A stretch of 64,000 bases of DNA from Streptomyces oryzae (GTDB taxonomy: Bacteria; Actinomycetota; Actinomycetes; Streptomycetales; Streptomycetaceae). Of this stretch, positions 26,853-36,258 are shown piece by piece. Within the stretch, counting starts at the first letter, position 1, and every line of letters begins with the position of its first letter. The notes beneath the pieces are model-generated. The model made no database searches. It was not told the DNA's origin and saw only the letters and a list, made by a program, of their open reading frames with translations. The DNA is taken from assembly GCF_017676365.1 (NCBI RefSeq), contig NZ_JADKMA010000008.1, positions 1 to 64,000 of the forward strand, in the 5' to 3' direction. The position numbers and the translations under genes were made by a program.

Positions 26853-29177
26853 GTGCCCTCGACTCAGACCACGCGAAGCGAACCTCTCCAGGAGCCGCTG
26901 AAGGCGCTGCTCGGCGGGAACACCGCCAAGGCGATGTCCGAGCACCTCGGGCTGCGCACGGTCGGCGACCTGCTGCACCACTACCCGCGCCGGTATGCCG
27001 AGCGCGGCGAGCTGACGCGGCTGTCCGAGCTGCCGCTGGACGAGCACGTCACCGTCGTCGCCCGGGTCCACGACGCGCGCGTGCACAAGTTCAACCGGGG
27101 CCAGGGCCAGCGCCTGGAGGTCACGCTGACGGACGGCAGCGGACGGCTGCAGCTCGTCTTCTTCGGCCGCTCCGTCCACTACCACCAGCGCCAGCTGCTG
27201 CCCGGCAAGCGCGGCATGTTCGCGGGCAAGGTGGGGGTCTTCAACCGCAAGCTCCAGCTCTCCCACCCGGACTACAAACTCCTGGACGAGGACAGCGACC
27301 AGGAGACGGTCGAGCAGTTCGCCGGCGCGCTGCTGCCGCTGTATCCGGCGTGCAAGCAGCTCTCGTCCTGGAGCATCGAGCAGTCCGTCGGCATGCTGCT
27401 CGGCGCGCTGCAGGCGACGGGCTGGCGCGGGCTGACCGATCCGCTGCCCGACGCGCTGCGCGAGCAGCGCGGACTCATCCCGCTGCCCGAGGCGTTCGAG
27501 AAGATCCACCGGCCGCGCAGCAAGGCGGACATCGCCGAGGCCCGCTCCCGGCTCAAGTGGGACGAGGCGTTCGTCCTCCAGGTCGCCCTCGCCAGGCGGC
27601 GCGCCAAGGAGACCGAACTCCCCGCCGTGCCGCGGCAGCCCACCCCGGACGGGCTGCTGGACGCGTTCGACGCACGGCTGCCGTTCACCCTCACCGACGG
27701 GCAGCGCGAGGTCAGCCGGGAGATCTTCGCCGACCTGGCCACCGAGCACCCCATGCACCGGCTGCTCCAGGGCGAGGTCGGCTCGGGCAAGACGATGGTG
27801 GCACTGAGGGCCATGCTCGCCACCGTCGACGCGGGCGGCCAGGCCGCGATGCTCGCGCCGACCGAGGTGCTGGCCCAGCAGCACCACCGCTCCATCACGG
27901 AGATGATGGGCGAGCTGGCCAATCATCACAGCAGCGCGAAGCGCTTCGAACGAAGGGCGGTGGTGGGCGACGGGCGGGAGCTGGGTGGCGCCGAGCAGGG
28001 GACCAAGGTGGTGCTGCTCACCGGCTCGATGGGCGCCGCGGCCCGCCGCAAGGCGCTGCTGGACCTGGCCACGGGCGAGGCGGGCATCGTCGTGGGCACC
28101 CACGCGCTGATCGAGGACAAGGTCACCTTCCACGACCTCGGCCTGGTCGTGGTGGACGAGCAGCACCGCTTCGGCGTCGAACAGCGCGACGCGCTGCGCT
28201 CCAAGGGCAAGCAACCACCGCACCTGCTGGTGATGACGGCGACGCCGATTCCCAGGACCGTCGCCATGACGGTCTTCGGCGATCTGGAGACCTCCGTTCT
28301 CGACCAACTCCCCGCCGGGCGCTCCCCGATCGCCACCCACGTCGTACCCGTCAGGGACAAGCCGCACTTCCTCACCCGGGCCTGGGAGAGGGTGCGCGAG
28401 GAGACCGAGGCCGGCCACCAGACGTACGTGGTCTGCCCGCGGATCGGCGACGACGAGGAGACGGCACCGGCGAAGGGCGCGCCCGCAGAGCGGGCCGCGT
28501 ACGAGGAGCAGCTTCCCGGAGGCGAGACGGATGGGGACGAGGGCGCCGACAGCGAGGAGAAGCGCCCGCCGCTGGCCGTCCTGGACATCGCCGACCAGCT
28601 CGCCTCCGGCCCTCTCGCCGGCCTCCGGGTGGCTGCCCTGCACGGGCGGATGCAGCCCGAGGCGAAGGACGAGGTGATGCGGCGGTTCGCAGCGGGCGAG
28701 GTCGATGTGCTGGTGGCCACCACGGTCATCGAGGTCGGTGTGAACGTGCCCAACGCGACCGGCATGGTGATCATGGACGCGGACCGGTTCGGCGTCTCGC
28801 AGCTCCACCAGCTGCGGGGCCGCGTCGGCCGGGGCTCGGCACCGGGCCTGTGTCTTCTGGTGACGGACATGCCGCCCGAAAGCCCCGCGCGGGCCCGCCT
28901 GGAGGCCGTCGCTGCGACGCTCGACGGCTTCGAGCTCTCCCGTATCGACCTCGAACAGCGCCGGGAGGGCGACGTCCTGGGCCAGGCGCAGTCCGGGGTG
29001 CGCTCCTCGCTGCGGATGCTCGCCGTCATCGACGACGAGGAGATCATCGCCGAGGCCCGCGACGAGGCCACCGCACTGGTCGCAGCCGACCCGGAGCTGG
29101 CCGACCACCCGGAACTGCGCACAGCGCTGGACGCCCTGCTGGACGAGGAGCGGGAGGAATACCTCGACAAGGGCTGA
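26853..29177 (+). CDS. recG: ATP-dependent DNA helicase RecG
   Basis: A 774-residue superfamily 2 helicase that reverses stalled forks and processes branched DNA. The N-terminal wedge/OB domain spans about 60-170 (VTLTDGSGRLQLVFF). Walker A is GEVGSGKT near 307-314, motif II DEQH near 436, motif III TATPIPRT and motif VI QLRGRVGRG. An Ala/Glu/Asp-rich insert of about 40 residues sits after CPRIGD (nt 28445-28565), making the protein longer than most RecG. GTG at 26853 fits the conserved N-terminus. rsmD follows. Confidence 0.96.
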   Translation: MPSTQTTRSEPLQEPLKALLGGNTAKAMSEHLGLRTVGDLLHHYPRRYAERGELTRLSELPLDEHVTVVARVHDARVHKFNRGQGQRLEVTLTDGSGRLQLVFFGRSVHYHQRQLLPGKRGMFAGKVGVFNRKLQLSHPDYKLLDEDSDQETVEQFAGALLPLYPACKQLSSWSIEQSVGMLLGALQATGWRGLTDPLPDALREQRGLIPLPEAFEKIHRPRSKADIAEARSRLKWDEAFVLQVALARRRAKETELPAVPRQPTPDGLLDAFDARLPFTLTDGQREVSREIFADLATEHPMHRLLQGEVGSGKTMVALRAMLATVDAGGQAAMLAPTEVLAQQHHRSITEMMGELANHHSSAKRFERRAVVGDGRELGGAEQGTKVVLLTGSMGAAARRKALLDLATGEAGIVVGTHALIEDKVTFHDLGLVVVDEQHRFGVEQRDALRSKGKQPPHLLVMTATPIPRTVAMTVFGDLETSVLDQLPAGRSPIATHVVPVRDKPHFLTRAWERVREETEAGHQTYVVCPRIGDDEETAPAKGAPAERAAYEEQLPGGETDGDEGADSEEKRPPLAVLDIADQLASGPLAGLRVAALHGRMQPEAKDEVMRRFAAGEVDVLVATTVIEVGVNVPNATGMVIMDADRFGVSQLHQLRGRVGRGSAPGLCLLVTDMPPESPARARLEAVAATLDGFELSRIDLEQRREGDVLGQAQSGVRSSLRMLAVIDDEEIIAEARDEATALVAADPELADHPELRTALDALLDEEREEYLDKG

Positions 29178-29305
29178 TACGCCACGACGACCCCCGCTAC
29201 GGCCCCGAGCCGCGTGGGATCCTGAACCCGGGGCCTGAATCGGGGCACGAACCCGCGCCCACCTCCCACGTCCACCCACCCACCCACGCAGAGGATTCCG
29301 CACCC

Positions 29306-29905
29306 ATGACCCGCGTCATCGCCGGAGCCGCAGGCGGGCGGCGGCTGGCCGTTCCGCCGGGCACCGGCACCCGCCCCACCTCCGACCGGGCCCGCGAGGG
29401 CCTGTTCTCCAGCTGGGAGTCCCAGCTCGGGGGCGCCGCCGGCTGGCAGGGCCTGCGCGTGCTCGACCTGTACGCGGGCTCCGGCGCCGTCGGCCTGGAG
29501 GCGCTGTCGAGGGGCGCCGCGTACGCGCTGCTCGTGGAGACGGACCCGCGTGCCGTGCGCACCATCAAGGAGAACGTGCGCGCTGTCGGACTGCCCGGCG
29601 CCGAGGTGCGATCCGGCAAGGCCACCCAGATCCTCGCGGGAGAAGTGCCCGAGCCCCCGTTCGACCTGGTCTTTCTCGACCCTCCGTACGCCGTCACGGA
29701 TGACGAACTGCGGGAGACACTCCTCACACTCCGTGCGAGGGCCTGGCTGGCACCCAGTGCCTTGGCCACCGTGGAGCGCAGCACCAGGGGCGGTGATTTC
29801 CGCTGGCCGGAGGGTTTCGAGGGGCTCCGGTCCCGTCGCTACGGCGAGGGAACGCTTTGGTACGGTCGCGCCGCCGCGCGGGAAGTTACTCCCGCGTCAT
29901 GCTGA
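29306..29905 (+). CDS. rsmD: 16S rRNA (guanine(966)-N2)-methyltransferase
   Basis: A 199-residue SAM-dependent methyltransferase modifying G966 of 16S rRNA (E. coli numbering). The N-terminus [19 protein letters not shown] and [12 protein letters not shown] are typical of RsmD. SAM binding is [19 protein letters not shown], and the catalytic motif IV is FLDPPYA. ATG at 29306 has GAGGA about 10 nt upstream. coaD follows after 53 nt, an arrangement common across bacteria. Confidence 0.95.
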   Translation: MTRVIAGAAGGRRLAVPPGTGTRPTSDRAREGLFSSWESQLGGAAGWQGLRVLDLYAGSGAVGLEALSRGAAYALLVETDPRAVRTIKENVRAVGLPGAEVRSGKATQILAGEVPEPPFDLVFLDPPYAVTDDELRETLLTLRARAWLAPSALATVERSTRGGDFRWPEGFEGLRSRRYGEGTLWYGRAAAREVTPASC

Positions 29906-29958
29906 GATCACCTGAGGCAGGGCCCCGTGCCCGCCGTGAGGAGAGCGAGGAAGTGCCA

Positions 29959-30438
29959 GTGCGCCGCGCAGTCTGCCCGGGGTCCTTCGACCCCATCACC
30001 AACGGCCACCTCGACATCATCGACCGCGCCTCCCGGCTGTACGACGTGGTCCACGTCGCCGTGATGATCAACAAGTCCAAGCAGGGACTCTTCACCGTCG
30101 ACGAGCGCATCGACCTCATCCGCCAGGTCACCGAGGACTTCGGGAACGTCCAGGTGGAGGCGTTCCACGGGCTGCTCGTCGACTTCTGCAAGGAGCGCGA
30201 CATCCCGGCCATCGTCAAGGGACTGCGTGCGGTCAGCGACTTCGACTACGAGCTGCAGATGGCCCAGATGAACAACGGCCTCTCCGGCGTCGAGACGCTC
30301 TTCGTCCCCACCAACCCCACCTACAGCTTCCTCTCCTCCAGCCTCGTCAAGGAGGTCGCCACCTGGGGCGGCGACGTCTCCCACCTGGTGCCCGAGGCCG
30401 TCAACCGCGCGCTGACCGAACGGCTCACCAAGCCCTGA
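29959..30438 (+). CDS. coaD: phosphopantetheine adenylyltransferase
   Basis: A 159-residue nucleotidyltransferase for the penultimate step of CoA synthesis. The signature [19 protein letters not shown] carries the TxGH active site, [20 protein letters not shown] binds substrate, and [13 protein letters not shown] is the ISSS-type motif. Of two nearby GTG codons, 29959 is preferred because GAGGAAG (29947-29953) lies 5 nt upstream; 29953 would add two residues but overlaps that site. Confidence 0.97.
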   Translation: MRRAVCPGSFDPITNGHLDIIDRASRLYDVVHVAVMINKSKQGLFTVDERIDLIRQVTEDFGNVQVEAFHGLLVDFCKERDIPAIVKGLRAVSDFDYELQMAQMNNGLSGVETLFVPTNPTYSFLSSSLVKEVATWGGDVSHLVPEAVNRALTERLTKP

Positions 30439-30507
30439 CCTGCCCGGGAGCCGTCCGCTTCGGGGAAGGGTAACGGGCCCGCGCCCAGGGGCCGTACAGT
30501 CACCTTC

Positions 30508-31677
30508 GTGGACGTACAGCAGAAACTCGACGAGATCGTGGCAACCGTCGACAGCGCGCGCTCGATGCCCATGTCCGCCTCCTGTGTGGTCAACCGGGCC
30601 GAGCTGCTCGGCATGCTGGAGGAAGTGCGCCAGGCGCTGCCCGGCTCGCTCGCCGAGGCGCGCGAGGTGATCGGCGGCCGCGAGCAGGTCGTGGCCGAGG
30701 CGCACCAGGAGGCGCAGCGCATCATCGAGGCGGCCCAGGCCGAGCGCGCCGCGCTGGTCTCCGGCACCGAAGTGGCCCGGCGTGCCCAGGAGGAGGCCGA
30801 CCGCATTCTCACCGAGGCCCGCCGGGAGGCGGGCGAGATCCGCGCCGAGGCGGACGACTACGTCGACAGCAAGCTGGCCAACTTCGAGGCGGTGCTCTCC
30901 AAGACCATCGGCTCCGTCGAACGCGGCCGGGAGAAGCTGCTGGGCAGCGGACCCGGCTCCGAGGAGTGGCACGAGGAGTACGCCCACGACGCCCCGGAGC
31001 GCACCGGCGACCCGCACGAGCTGCAGCGCCGCGCAGACAGCTACGTCGACGCGCGGCTCGGCTCGGTCGCCGCGGTGCTCGCCAAGACGCTGGAGGCCGT
31101 CGGGCGCGGCCGCCTCAAGCTGCGCGGCCACGAACCCATCGACGAGCTGGCCGCGCACATGGCCGCACAGGACGGCGCCGAGAGCTTCAACGGGCACACC
31201 AGCGACGCGGACTACCTCGCCGGGCTCGCGCACACCGACCCGGCGGCACAGCCACCCCACGAGGAACAGCTGCCACAGCCGCACGCGCAGCCGTCGCAGC
31301 CGCCGCACATCCCCCCGCAGCCGCAGTCCCAGCCGGTTGCCGCGGACCCCTACTACGGGCAGCAGCAGATGCCGTACGACGCCGGGCAGCAGCACGATCC
31401 GTACGCGTACGCGCAGCAGGCACAGCAAGCCCAGCAGGCACAGCAGCAAGCCCAGCAGGACGCGTACTACGCGCAGCAGCAGCACGACCCCTACGGCTAC
31501 GGACAGCAGCAGGGCGGGTACTACCCGCAGCAGCCCCAGCAGCCCCAGCAGCAATACCCAGCCCAGCCGCAGCACCAGCCCCAGGCGCAGCTGGACGAGA
31601 CCAGCCTGTTCGACACCAGCATGATCGACATCGACCAGCTCAGGGCGTACGAGCAGCGGCACGGCCAGGGCGGCTGA
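30508..31677 (+). CDS. DivIVA-like coiled-coil protein with Gln/Pro/Tyr-rich tail
   Basis: A 389-residue cytosolic protein. Residues about 50-145 are strongly coiled-coil (Ala, Glu, Arg heptads such as EAQRIIEAAQAERAAL), with related helical segments DDYVDSKLANFEAVLSKTI and DSYVDARLGSVAAVLAKTLE forming an internal repeat. The last 140 residues are disordered and rich in Gln, Pro and Tyr (QAQQAQQAQQ runs), ending TSLFDTSMIDIDQLRAYEQ. It resembles proteins annotated as DivIVA-like cell-division initiation or ATP-synthase-B-like; the N-terminus lacks a clear DivIVA membrane-targeting motif. GTG at 30508. Likely a polar-growth scaffold, but this is inference. Confidence 0.85.
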   Translation: MDVQQKLDEIVATVDSARSMPMSASCVVNRAELLGMLEEVRQALPGSLAEAREVIGGREQVVAEAHQEAQRIIEAAQAERAALVSGTEVARRAQEEADRILTEARREAGEIRAEADDYVDSKLANFEAVLSKTIGSVERGREKLLGSGPGSEEWHEEYAHDAPERTGDPHELQRRADSYVDARLGSVAAVLAKTLEAVGRGRLKLRGHEPIDELAAHMAAQDGAESFNGHTSDADYLAGLAHTDPAAQPPHEEQLPQPHAQPSQPPHIPPQPQSQPVAADPYYGQQQMPYDAGQQHDPYAYAQQAQQAQQAQQQAQQDAYYAQQQHDPYGYGQQQGGYYPQQPQQPQQQYPAQPQHQPQAQLDETSLFDTSMIDIDQLRAYEQRHGQGG

Positions 31678-31715
31678 TCCAGGGGGACGGAGGGCGGCGT
31701 CACCCCGGGCGCGGA

Positions 31716-31745
31716 TTGGGTCATGGGGGAGCCGTCAAGTATCCT
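31716..31745 (+). promoter_or_regulatory. candidate promoter of the DUF177-rpmF-rnc operon
   Basis: TTGGGT (31716-31721) and TATCCT (31740-31745) are 18 nt apart. The predicted start near 31752 precedes three co-directional, tightly spaced genes. Confidence 0.5.
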
Positions 31746-31765
31746 GTCTCTTCGGCCGTGAGTAG

Positions 31766-32434
31766 TTGCGCGGCTCAAGCCCCACCCGTAGAAAGCAGGA
31801 AGCCCTGAACGCCCCCCTCGACCACCGCGCTCCTCTCGTGTTCGACACACGCGAGCTGGGGCGGCGTCCTGGCGCGATGAAGCGGCTTTCCCGCGAGGTG
31901 GAGTCCCCCGGCGACCTCGGTGTGGAGTTCATCAAGGTTCCCGACGGGGCGACGATCGAGCTGGACCTCCGCCTGGAGTCGGTCATGGAAGGGGTGCTCG
32001 TCACGGGCACCGCCCGTGCGCCGGTGACAGGGGAGTGCGTAAGGTGTCTGGAGCCGCTGGACCAGCGAGTCGAAGCGGACTTCCAGGAGATGTTCTCCTA
32101 CCCCGAAGCCGACGACCGGGGCCGCCCTGTGGCGGAGCCCGGCGAGGACGAGGAGGACGAGGACACGCTCTTCCTCGAGGGCGACCTGTTCGACCTCGAA
32201 CCCGTGCTGCGGGACGCGGTGGTGCTGGCACTGCCGCTGCAGCCGGTGTGCCGTGTGGACTGCCCCGGCCTGTGCCCCGATTGCGGGGCCCGGCTCGCGG
32301 ACGATCCCGAGCACGCACACGAAGACGCCGTCGACATCAGGTGGGCGGCACTGCAGGATCTCGCCGGGACCATGAAGGACGGCGAGAAGGACAACGAGCC
32401 CCGCACCGACGGGGATGACTCACAGGAGAAGTAG
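31766..32434 (+). CDS. DUF177 (YceD-family) protein
   Basis: A protein of up to 222 residues, conserved from [19 protein letters not shown] onward. The YceD/DUF177 family always neighbours rpmF and is implicated in 23S rRNA or 50S maturation. A four-Cys pattern (CVRCLEP, then [17 protein letters not shown]) could bind zinc, and an acidic loop ([18 protein letters not shown]) follows. The start is uncertain: TTG at 31766 lacks a ribosome-binding site and is only about 14 nt from the predicted transcription start. A CTG at 31805 sits behind AGCAGGA and opens with NAPLDHRAP, where similarity begins. rpmF begins 2 nt after the stop. Confidence 0.88.
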   Translation: MRGSSPTRRKQEALNAPLDHRAPLVFDTRELGRRPGAMKRLSREVESPGDLGVEFIKVPDGATIELDLRLESVMEGVLVTGTARAPVTGECVRCLEPLDQRVEADFQEMFSYPEADDRGRPVAEPGEDEEDEDTLFLEGDLFDLEPVLRDAVVLALPLQPVCRVDCPGLCPDCGARLADDPEHAHEDAVDIRWAALQDLAGTMKDGEKDNEPRTDGDDSQEK

Positions 32435-32436
32435 CC

Positions 32437-32610
32437 GTGGCTGTTCCGAAGCGGAAGATGTCGCGCAGCAACACGCGCCACCGCCGGTCGCAGTGGAAGG
32501 CTGCGGTCCCCACCCTGGTGAAGTGCGAGCGCTGCCGCGAGCCCAAGCAGCAGCACATCGCGTGCCCGAGCTGCGGCACCTACAACAAGCGCCAGGTCCT
32601 CGAGGTCTGA
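32437..32610 (+). CDS. rpmF: 50S ribosomal protein L32
   Basis: A 57-residue L32, starting GTG GCT GTT CCG AAG ([19 protein letters not shown]). A zinc ribbon is formed by CERC and CPSC ([20 protein letters not shown]), so it is the Cys-containing form. AGGAGAAG (32424-32431) lies 5 nt upstream inside the end of the DUF177 gene. The DUF177-rpmF pair is one of the most conserved bacterial gene neighbourhoods, and rnc follows 7 nt later. Confidence 0.97.
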   Translation: MAVPKRKMSRSNTRHRRSQWKAAVPTLVKCERCREPKQQHIACPSCGTYNKRQVLEV

Positions 32611-32617
32611 TCGGCGG

Positions 32618-33541
32618 GTGACAGGCTCAATGTCCAACGCCGGCACTCCTCAGAGCCCCGCTCCCGGGAAGGGAGGGGATTCTGCGGAGCTGGTGGACGC
32701 GGCCTCGTCCCACGCGATTCTGGAAGGGCGGCTCGGTTACCAACTGGAGTCCGCCCTTCTGGTGCGCGCGCTGACGCACCGCAGTTACGCGTACGAGAAC
32801 GGCGGGCTGCCCACCAACGAGCGCCTTGAGTTCCTGGGCGACTCCGTCCTCGGACTCGTGGTCACCGACACCCTCTACCGGATGCACCCGGACCTCCCGG
32901 AGGGCCAGCTCGCCAAGTTGCGGGCCGCGGTGGTCAATTCGCGTGCCCTCGCAGGTGTCGCCCGCGGTCTCGACCTCGGCGCTTTCATCCGCCTCGGCAG
33001 GGGCGAGGAGGGCACCGGCGGCCGGGACAAGGCGTCGATCCTCGCGGACACGCTGGAGGCGGTCATCGGCGCCGTCTATCTCGACCAGGGCCTGGAGGCG
33101 GCCTCCGAGCTGGTGCACCGGCTGTTCGACCCGCTCATCGAGCGCTCCTCGAACCTGGGCGCCGGCCTCGACTGGAAGACGAGCCTCCAGGAGCTGACGG
33201 CCGCCGAGGGACTCGGCGTACCGGAGTATCTGGTCTCCGAGACGGGCCCCGACCACGAGAAGACCTTCACGGCTGCTGCCCGCGTCGGTGGTGTCGCGTA
33301 CGGCACCGGCACAGGACGCAGCAAGAAGGAGGCGGAGCAGCAGGCCGCCGAAGCCGCCTGGCGCGCCATCTCGGCCCGCAACGAGGCGGCGGCAGCCGGC
33401 GGCACCACGGCGGCAGCCGACGCGGCGACGGAGAAGAACGCCGGCGCCCCTGCGGACAAGAGCGCCGCGGCACCGACCGTGCCGGACGCCCAGCGGAGCG
33501 GCCCCACCGGACCGGCCGAGGACACCACGGCATCCCGCTGA
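32618..33541 (+). CDS. rnc: ribonuclease III
   Basis: A 307-residue dsRNA endonuclease. The catalytic signature [15 protein letters not shown] is near residues 69-83 and the second acidic cluster is [16 protein letters not shown] dsRNA-binding domain follows ([18 protein letters not shown], then [16 protein letters not shown]). The last 60 residues are Ala/Pro/Thr-rich and non-conserved. In S. coelicolor this enzyme (AbsB) is a global regulator of antibiotic genes. The start could be GTG 32618 or ATG 32630; neither ribosome-binding site is strong, and the first 35 residues are poorly conserved. Confidence 0.95.
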   Translation: MTGSMSNAGTPQSPAPGKGGDSAELVDAASSHAILEGRLGYQLESALLVRALTHRSYAYENGGLPTNERLEFLGDSVLGLVVTDTLYRMHPDLPEGQLAKLRAAVVNSRALAGVARGLDLGAFIRLGRGEEGTGGRDKASILADTLEAVIGAVYLDQGLEAASELVHRLFDPLIERSSNLGAGLDWKTSLQELTAAEGLGVPEYLVSETGPDHEKTFTAAARVGGVAYGTGTGRSKKEAEQQAAEAAWRAISARNEAAAAGGTTAAADAATEKNAGAPADKSAAAPTVPDAQRSGPTGPAEDTTASR

Positions 33542-33581
33542 CCACCCGGCCCGCACCATCCGCACCATCCGCACCACCCGT

Positions 33582-33611
33582 ACCGGCCGCCCCCCCCCGG
33601 GGGCGGCCGGT
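33582..33611 (+). terminator. hairpin between rnc and mutM
   Basis: ACCGGCCGCCCCC (33582-33594) pairs perfectly with 33599-33611 with loop CCCC. It is a 13-bp, very G/C-rich stem between rnc and mutM and could terminate or attenuate. It follows three copies of a CCGCACCA element (33550-33578). Confidence 0.65.
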
Positions 33612-33654
33612 GGTGTTGCCCGCCCTCTGAGGCGGCCCAGCCCCGAGGAGTCCC

Positions 33655-34506
33655 GTGCCCGAGCTGCCGGAAGTCGAGGTCGTCCGCCGTGGCCTGGAAC
33701 GCTGGGCCAGCGGCCGCACCGTCGTCGCCGCGGAAGTGCTCCACCCGCGTGCCGTGCGCCGCCACACGGGCGGCCCGCTGGACTTCACCGCGCGGCTGAC
33801 CGGGGCGCGTATCGGACCGGCCAGGCGCCGCGGCAAATATCTGTGGCTGCCCGTCGAGGACGGTTCGCACGCGGTCCTCGCCCATCTCGGCATGAGCGGC
33901 CAGCTCCTCATCCAGCCGCCGGGCACGCCGGACGAGCGGCATCTGCGGGTCCGCTTCACCTTCCAGGACGCGGACGGCGGCGAGCTGCGCTTCGTCGACC
34001 AGCGCACCTTCGGCGGGCTCTCCCTCCACCCGGCCGGTGCGGAGGGGCTGCCCGACGTCATAGCCCACATCGCCCGCGACCCCCTCGACCCCGCCTTCGA
34101 CGAGACCGCCTTCCACGCCGCGCTGCGCCGCCGCCGTACGACCATCAAGCGCGCCCTGCTGGACCAGTCGCTGATCAGCGGGGTGGGCAACATCTACGCC
34201 GACGAGGCGCTGTGGCGCTCCCGGCTGCACTACGAGCGCCCCACCGCCACCCTCACCCGCAAACAGACCGCCGAGCTGATCGGCCATGTGCGGGAAGTGA
34301 TGACAGCCGCGCTCGCCCAGGGCGGCACCAGCTTCGACAGCCTCTATGTGAACGTCAACGGCGAGTCCGGCTACTTCGAGCGCTCCCTGGACGCCTACGG
34401 CCGCGAGGACGAGCCCTGCCGCCGCTGCGGCACCGCCATGCGCCGCAGCGCCTGGATGAACCGCTCCAGCTACTTCTGCCCCCGCTGCCAGCGGGCTCCG
34501 CGCTAG
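33655..34506 (+). CDS. mutM: formamidopyrimidine-DNA glycosylase
   Basis: A 283-residue Fpg glycosylase/AP lyase removing 8-oxoguanine. The mature N-terminus [14 protein letters not shown] supplies catalytic Pro2 and Glu3. The helix-two-turn-helix is [20 protein letters not shown], and a complete zinc finger ends the protein ([11 protein letters not shown] with YFCPRCQR). The conserved Lys is in [13 protein letters not shown] at 33655 follows GAGGAG at 33644-33649. Following rnc is the usual actinobacterial order. Confidence 0.97.
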   Translation: MPELPEVEVVRRGLERWASGRTVVAAEVLHPRAVRRHTGGPLDFTARLTGARIGPARRRGKYLWLPVEDGSHAVLAHLGMSGQLLIQPPGTPDERHLRVRFTFQDADGGELRFVDQRTFGGLSLHPAGAEGLPDVIAHIARDPLDPAFDETAFHAALRRRRTTIKRALLDQSLISGVGNIYADEALWRSRLHYERPTATLTRKQTAELIGHVREVMTAALAQGGTSFDSLYVNVNGESGYFERSLDAYGREDEPCRRCGTAMRRSAWMNRSSYFCPRCQRAPR

Positions 34507-34516
34507 CGGCCAGCCC

Positions 34517-35407
34517 TCAGAAGCCGAAGTCCTGGGTCCACCAGGGGCCGCCCTCGGCGAAGTGCGCACCGACGCCCAGTGTGCGGTAGTCGCAGTTGAG
34601 GATGTTGGCCCGGTGGCCGGGGCTGTGCATCCAGGAGTCCATCACGGAGCGGGCGTTGGCCTGGCCGCGCGCTATGTTCTCGCCGCCGAGATCGCTTATG
34701 CCCGCCGCCTCGGCGCGGTCCCAGGGGCTCTTGCCGTCGGGCGAGGTGTGCGAGAAGAAGCCGCGCCGCGCCATGTCCTCGCTGTACTCACCGGCCAGCG
34801 AGGCAAGCCGCTTGTCGGCCTTGAGAGGGCGGCAGCCCGCCTTGGCGCGCTCCTGGTTGACCAGCGCGAGGACCTCGCTCTCCGCGGCGGACTCCTGGTC
34901 GGCCGCCGCGGTGCTGCCGCCGCCGGCGCCGCCCGGCTGGGACCCGGATTTGCCGCCGGAGCCGGGGGAGCGCTCCTTGTCGGGCGCCGGTTTGCGGGTC
35001 TTCGAGGGCTGCGCCGTGCGGGTGGCTTCCGGCTTCTCGGTGGGGCGTGAGCTCTCCCGGGAGGGCTTCGGCCGGGGGCTGTGGCTGCTGTCACCGTCGC
35101 CGGGGGCCTGCGTGCTGCTGGGGTCGGAGGGCGTGCCGGATATCGGCGGGGACGCGGGGTCGCCGGTGCCGTCCGCCTGCACCCGGCCCTCCCGGGGCCC
35201 GCCGAGCCCGCCAGGGGGCTGCACCAGACCGGAGGCCACGGCGACGGTGCCCATCGCGAGCGCAGCCGAGGCTCCCAGCAGGGTGGTCCGTACGGGGGTC
35301 GCGGCGCGCTTGCGGCGCCTGCCCGCGTGGTGCCGGGGCGCTGGCTGCCGGCCCGGGGGCTCGGGCGCGGCGGCGGGAGTGGGGGTAGCGCGTCGATGGC
35401 GGCCCAT
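34517..35407 (-). CDS. CAP-domain (SCP/PR1-like) membrane-anchored or secreted protein
   Basis: A 296-residue protein. A basic, Arg-rich N-terminus (MGRHRRATPTPA, then GRRRKRAATPVR) precedes a hydrophobic segment (TLLGASAALAMGTVAVASGL, about residues 42-61) that is a signal peptide or anchor. A long Pro/Ser/Lys linker leads to a CAP domain from about 170, with LALVNQERAKAGCRPL, LASLAGEYSEDMARRGFFSH, GENIARG and HSPGHRANILN. The CAP cavity His and Glu are present. Function in bacteria is poorly known. ATG at 35407 is chosen; an upstream in-frame start would add 52 residues lacking signal character. It converges on mutM. Confidence 0.92.
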   Translation of the reverse strand: MGRHRRATPTPAAAPEPPGRQPAPRHHAGRRRKRAATPVRTTLLGASAALAMGTVAVASGLVQPPGGLGGPREGRVQADGTGDPASPPISGTPSDPSSTQAPGDGDSSHSPRPKPSRESSRPTEKPEATRTAQPSKTRKPAPDKERSPGSGGKSGSQPGGAGGGSTAAADQESAAESEVLALVNQERAKAGCRPLKADKRLASLAGEYSEDMARRGFFSHTSPDGKSPWDRAEAAGISDLGGENIARGQANARSVMDSWMHSPGHRANILNCDYRTLGVGAHFAEGGPWWTQDFGF

Positions 35408-35565
35408 CTGTGCTGTCCTCACATAACTCGGCGATACGGCAACACTGTTCGGCCTCTCCTCACCCCAAGGTGTGAGCGAGGCGTGAAGAGAGTTGCCGCG
35501 CAATGTACGGCATCCCCACGGGGCCTGATGTGTCCGCTCGGGAATTGTCCGGATAGCGTGCACCC

Positions 35566-35949
35566 ATGGCTGCCATCAACCCGACCGACAGCACGGACGG
35601 AACGCCGCGTCAACCGCTGGGTGAACATCTGAGTGAACAGCTGCCGGAACAGCCCGCGGCGCCCCGGCCCCAGGAGCCCGCGCGGCTGACCGCCTGGGTC
35701 CGCGGCGAGGTGCAGGGGGTCGGCTTCCGCTGGTTCACCCGTGCGGCGGCGCTCCGGATCGGACGGCTCGTCGGCTTCGCGCTCAACCTCGGGGACGGCC
35801 GCGTCCAGATCGTGGCGGAGGGCACCCGTGCCGACTGCGAGCAGCTGCTGGAATGGCTCAGGAGCGGGGACACGCCCGGGCGCGTTGACGGCGTCACCGA
35901 GATCTGGGACACACCTCGGGGCGGGTATCGCGGCTTCGCGATCCGGTGA
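35566..35949 (+). CDS. acyP: acylphosphatase
   Basis: A 127-residue protein whose C-terminal 90 residues are an acylphosphatase, hydrolysing carboxyl-phosphate bonds. The signature [20 protein letters not shown] carries the catalytic Arg, and [17 protein letters not shown] carries the catalytic Asn (Asn-Leu here, where Asn-Gly-Asp or similar is usual nearby). The first 40 residues are variable and Pro/Glu-rich. ATG at 35566. A later internal start is possible since the extension is not family-typical. Confidence 0.9.
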   Translation: MAAINPTDSTDGTPRQPLGEHLSEQLPEQPAAPRPQEPARLTAWVRGEVQGVGFRWFTRAAALRIGRLVGFALNLGDGRVQIVAEGTRADCEQLLEWLRSGDTPGRVDGVTEIWDTPRGGYRGFAIR

Positions 35950-36258
35950 TCCACAACGGTTGCCATCCGCGCCGCAGCGTGCAAAGCTGCGGCAACGAGT
36001 GAGCACCGTGGATCTTCGACCCGCCCCCGCGGACAGTCTTCTCCGGCGCCGGACGCCGTCGAGTCAGGGCAGACCCGGGGGCGCGACGCGTGATCGTGTT
36101 GACCGTCAAACCATTTGGTGAGATCCTGAAACCCCGCGCACCTGAGCTGTTTGATCCAGAGAACCTTTAGCAAAAGTCCAGAGCAGACCCTCAACGGTGC
36201 GAATCCCTCACGACCCACCCATCCACGGTCGGTCACTCAGTGTGGAGGACCATCCATC
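35950..36258 (+). other. intergenic region before the 68-residue gene
   Basis: About 310 nt. TTGACC at 36099-36104 with GATCCT at 36122-36127 (17-nt spacer) is a candidate promoter. Beyond it the leader becomes A-rich (TTTAGCAAAAGTCC near 36166), unusual for this chromosome. GGAGG at 36244-36248 serves the next gene. No gene is supported. Confidence 0.45.
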
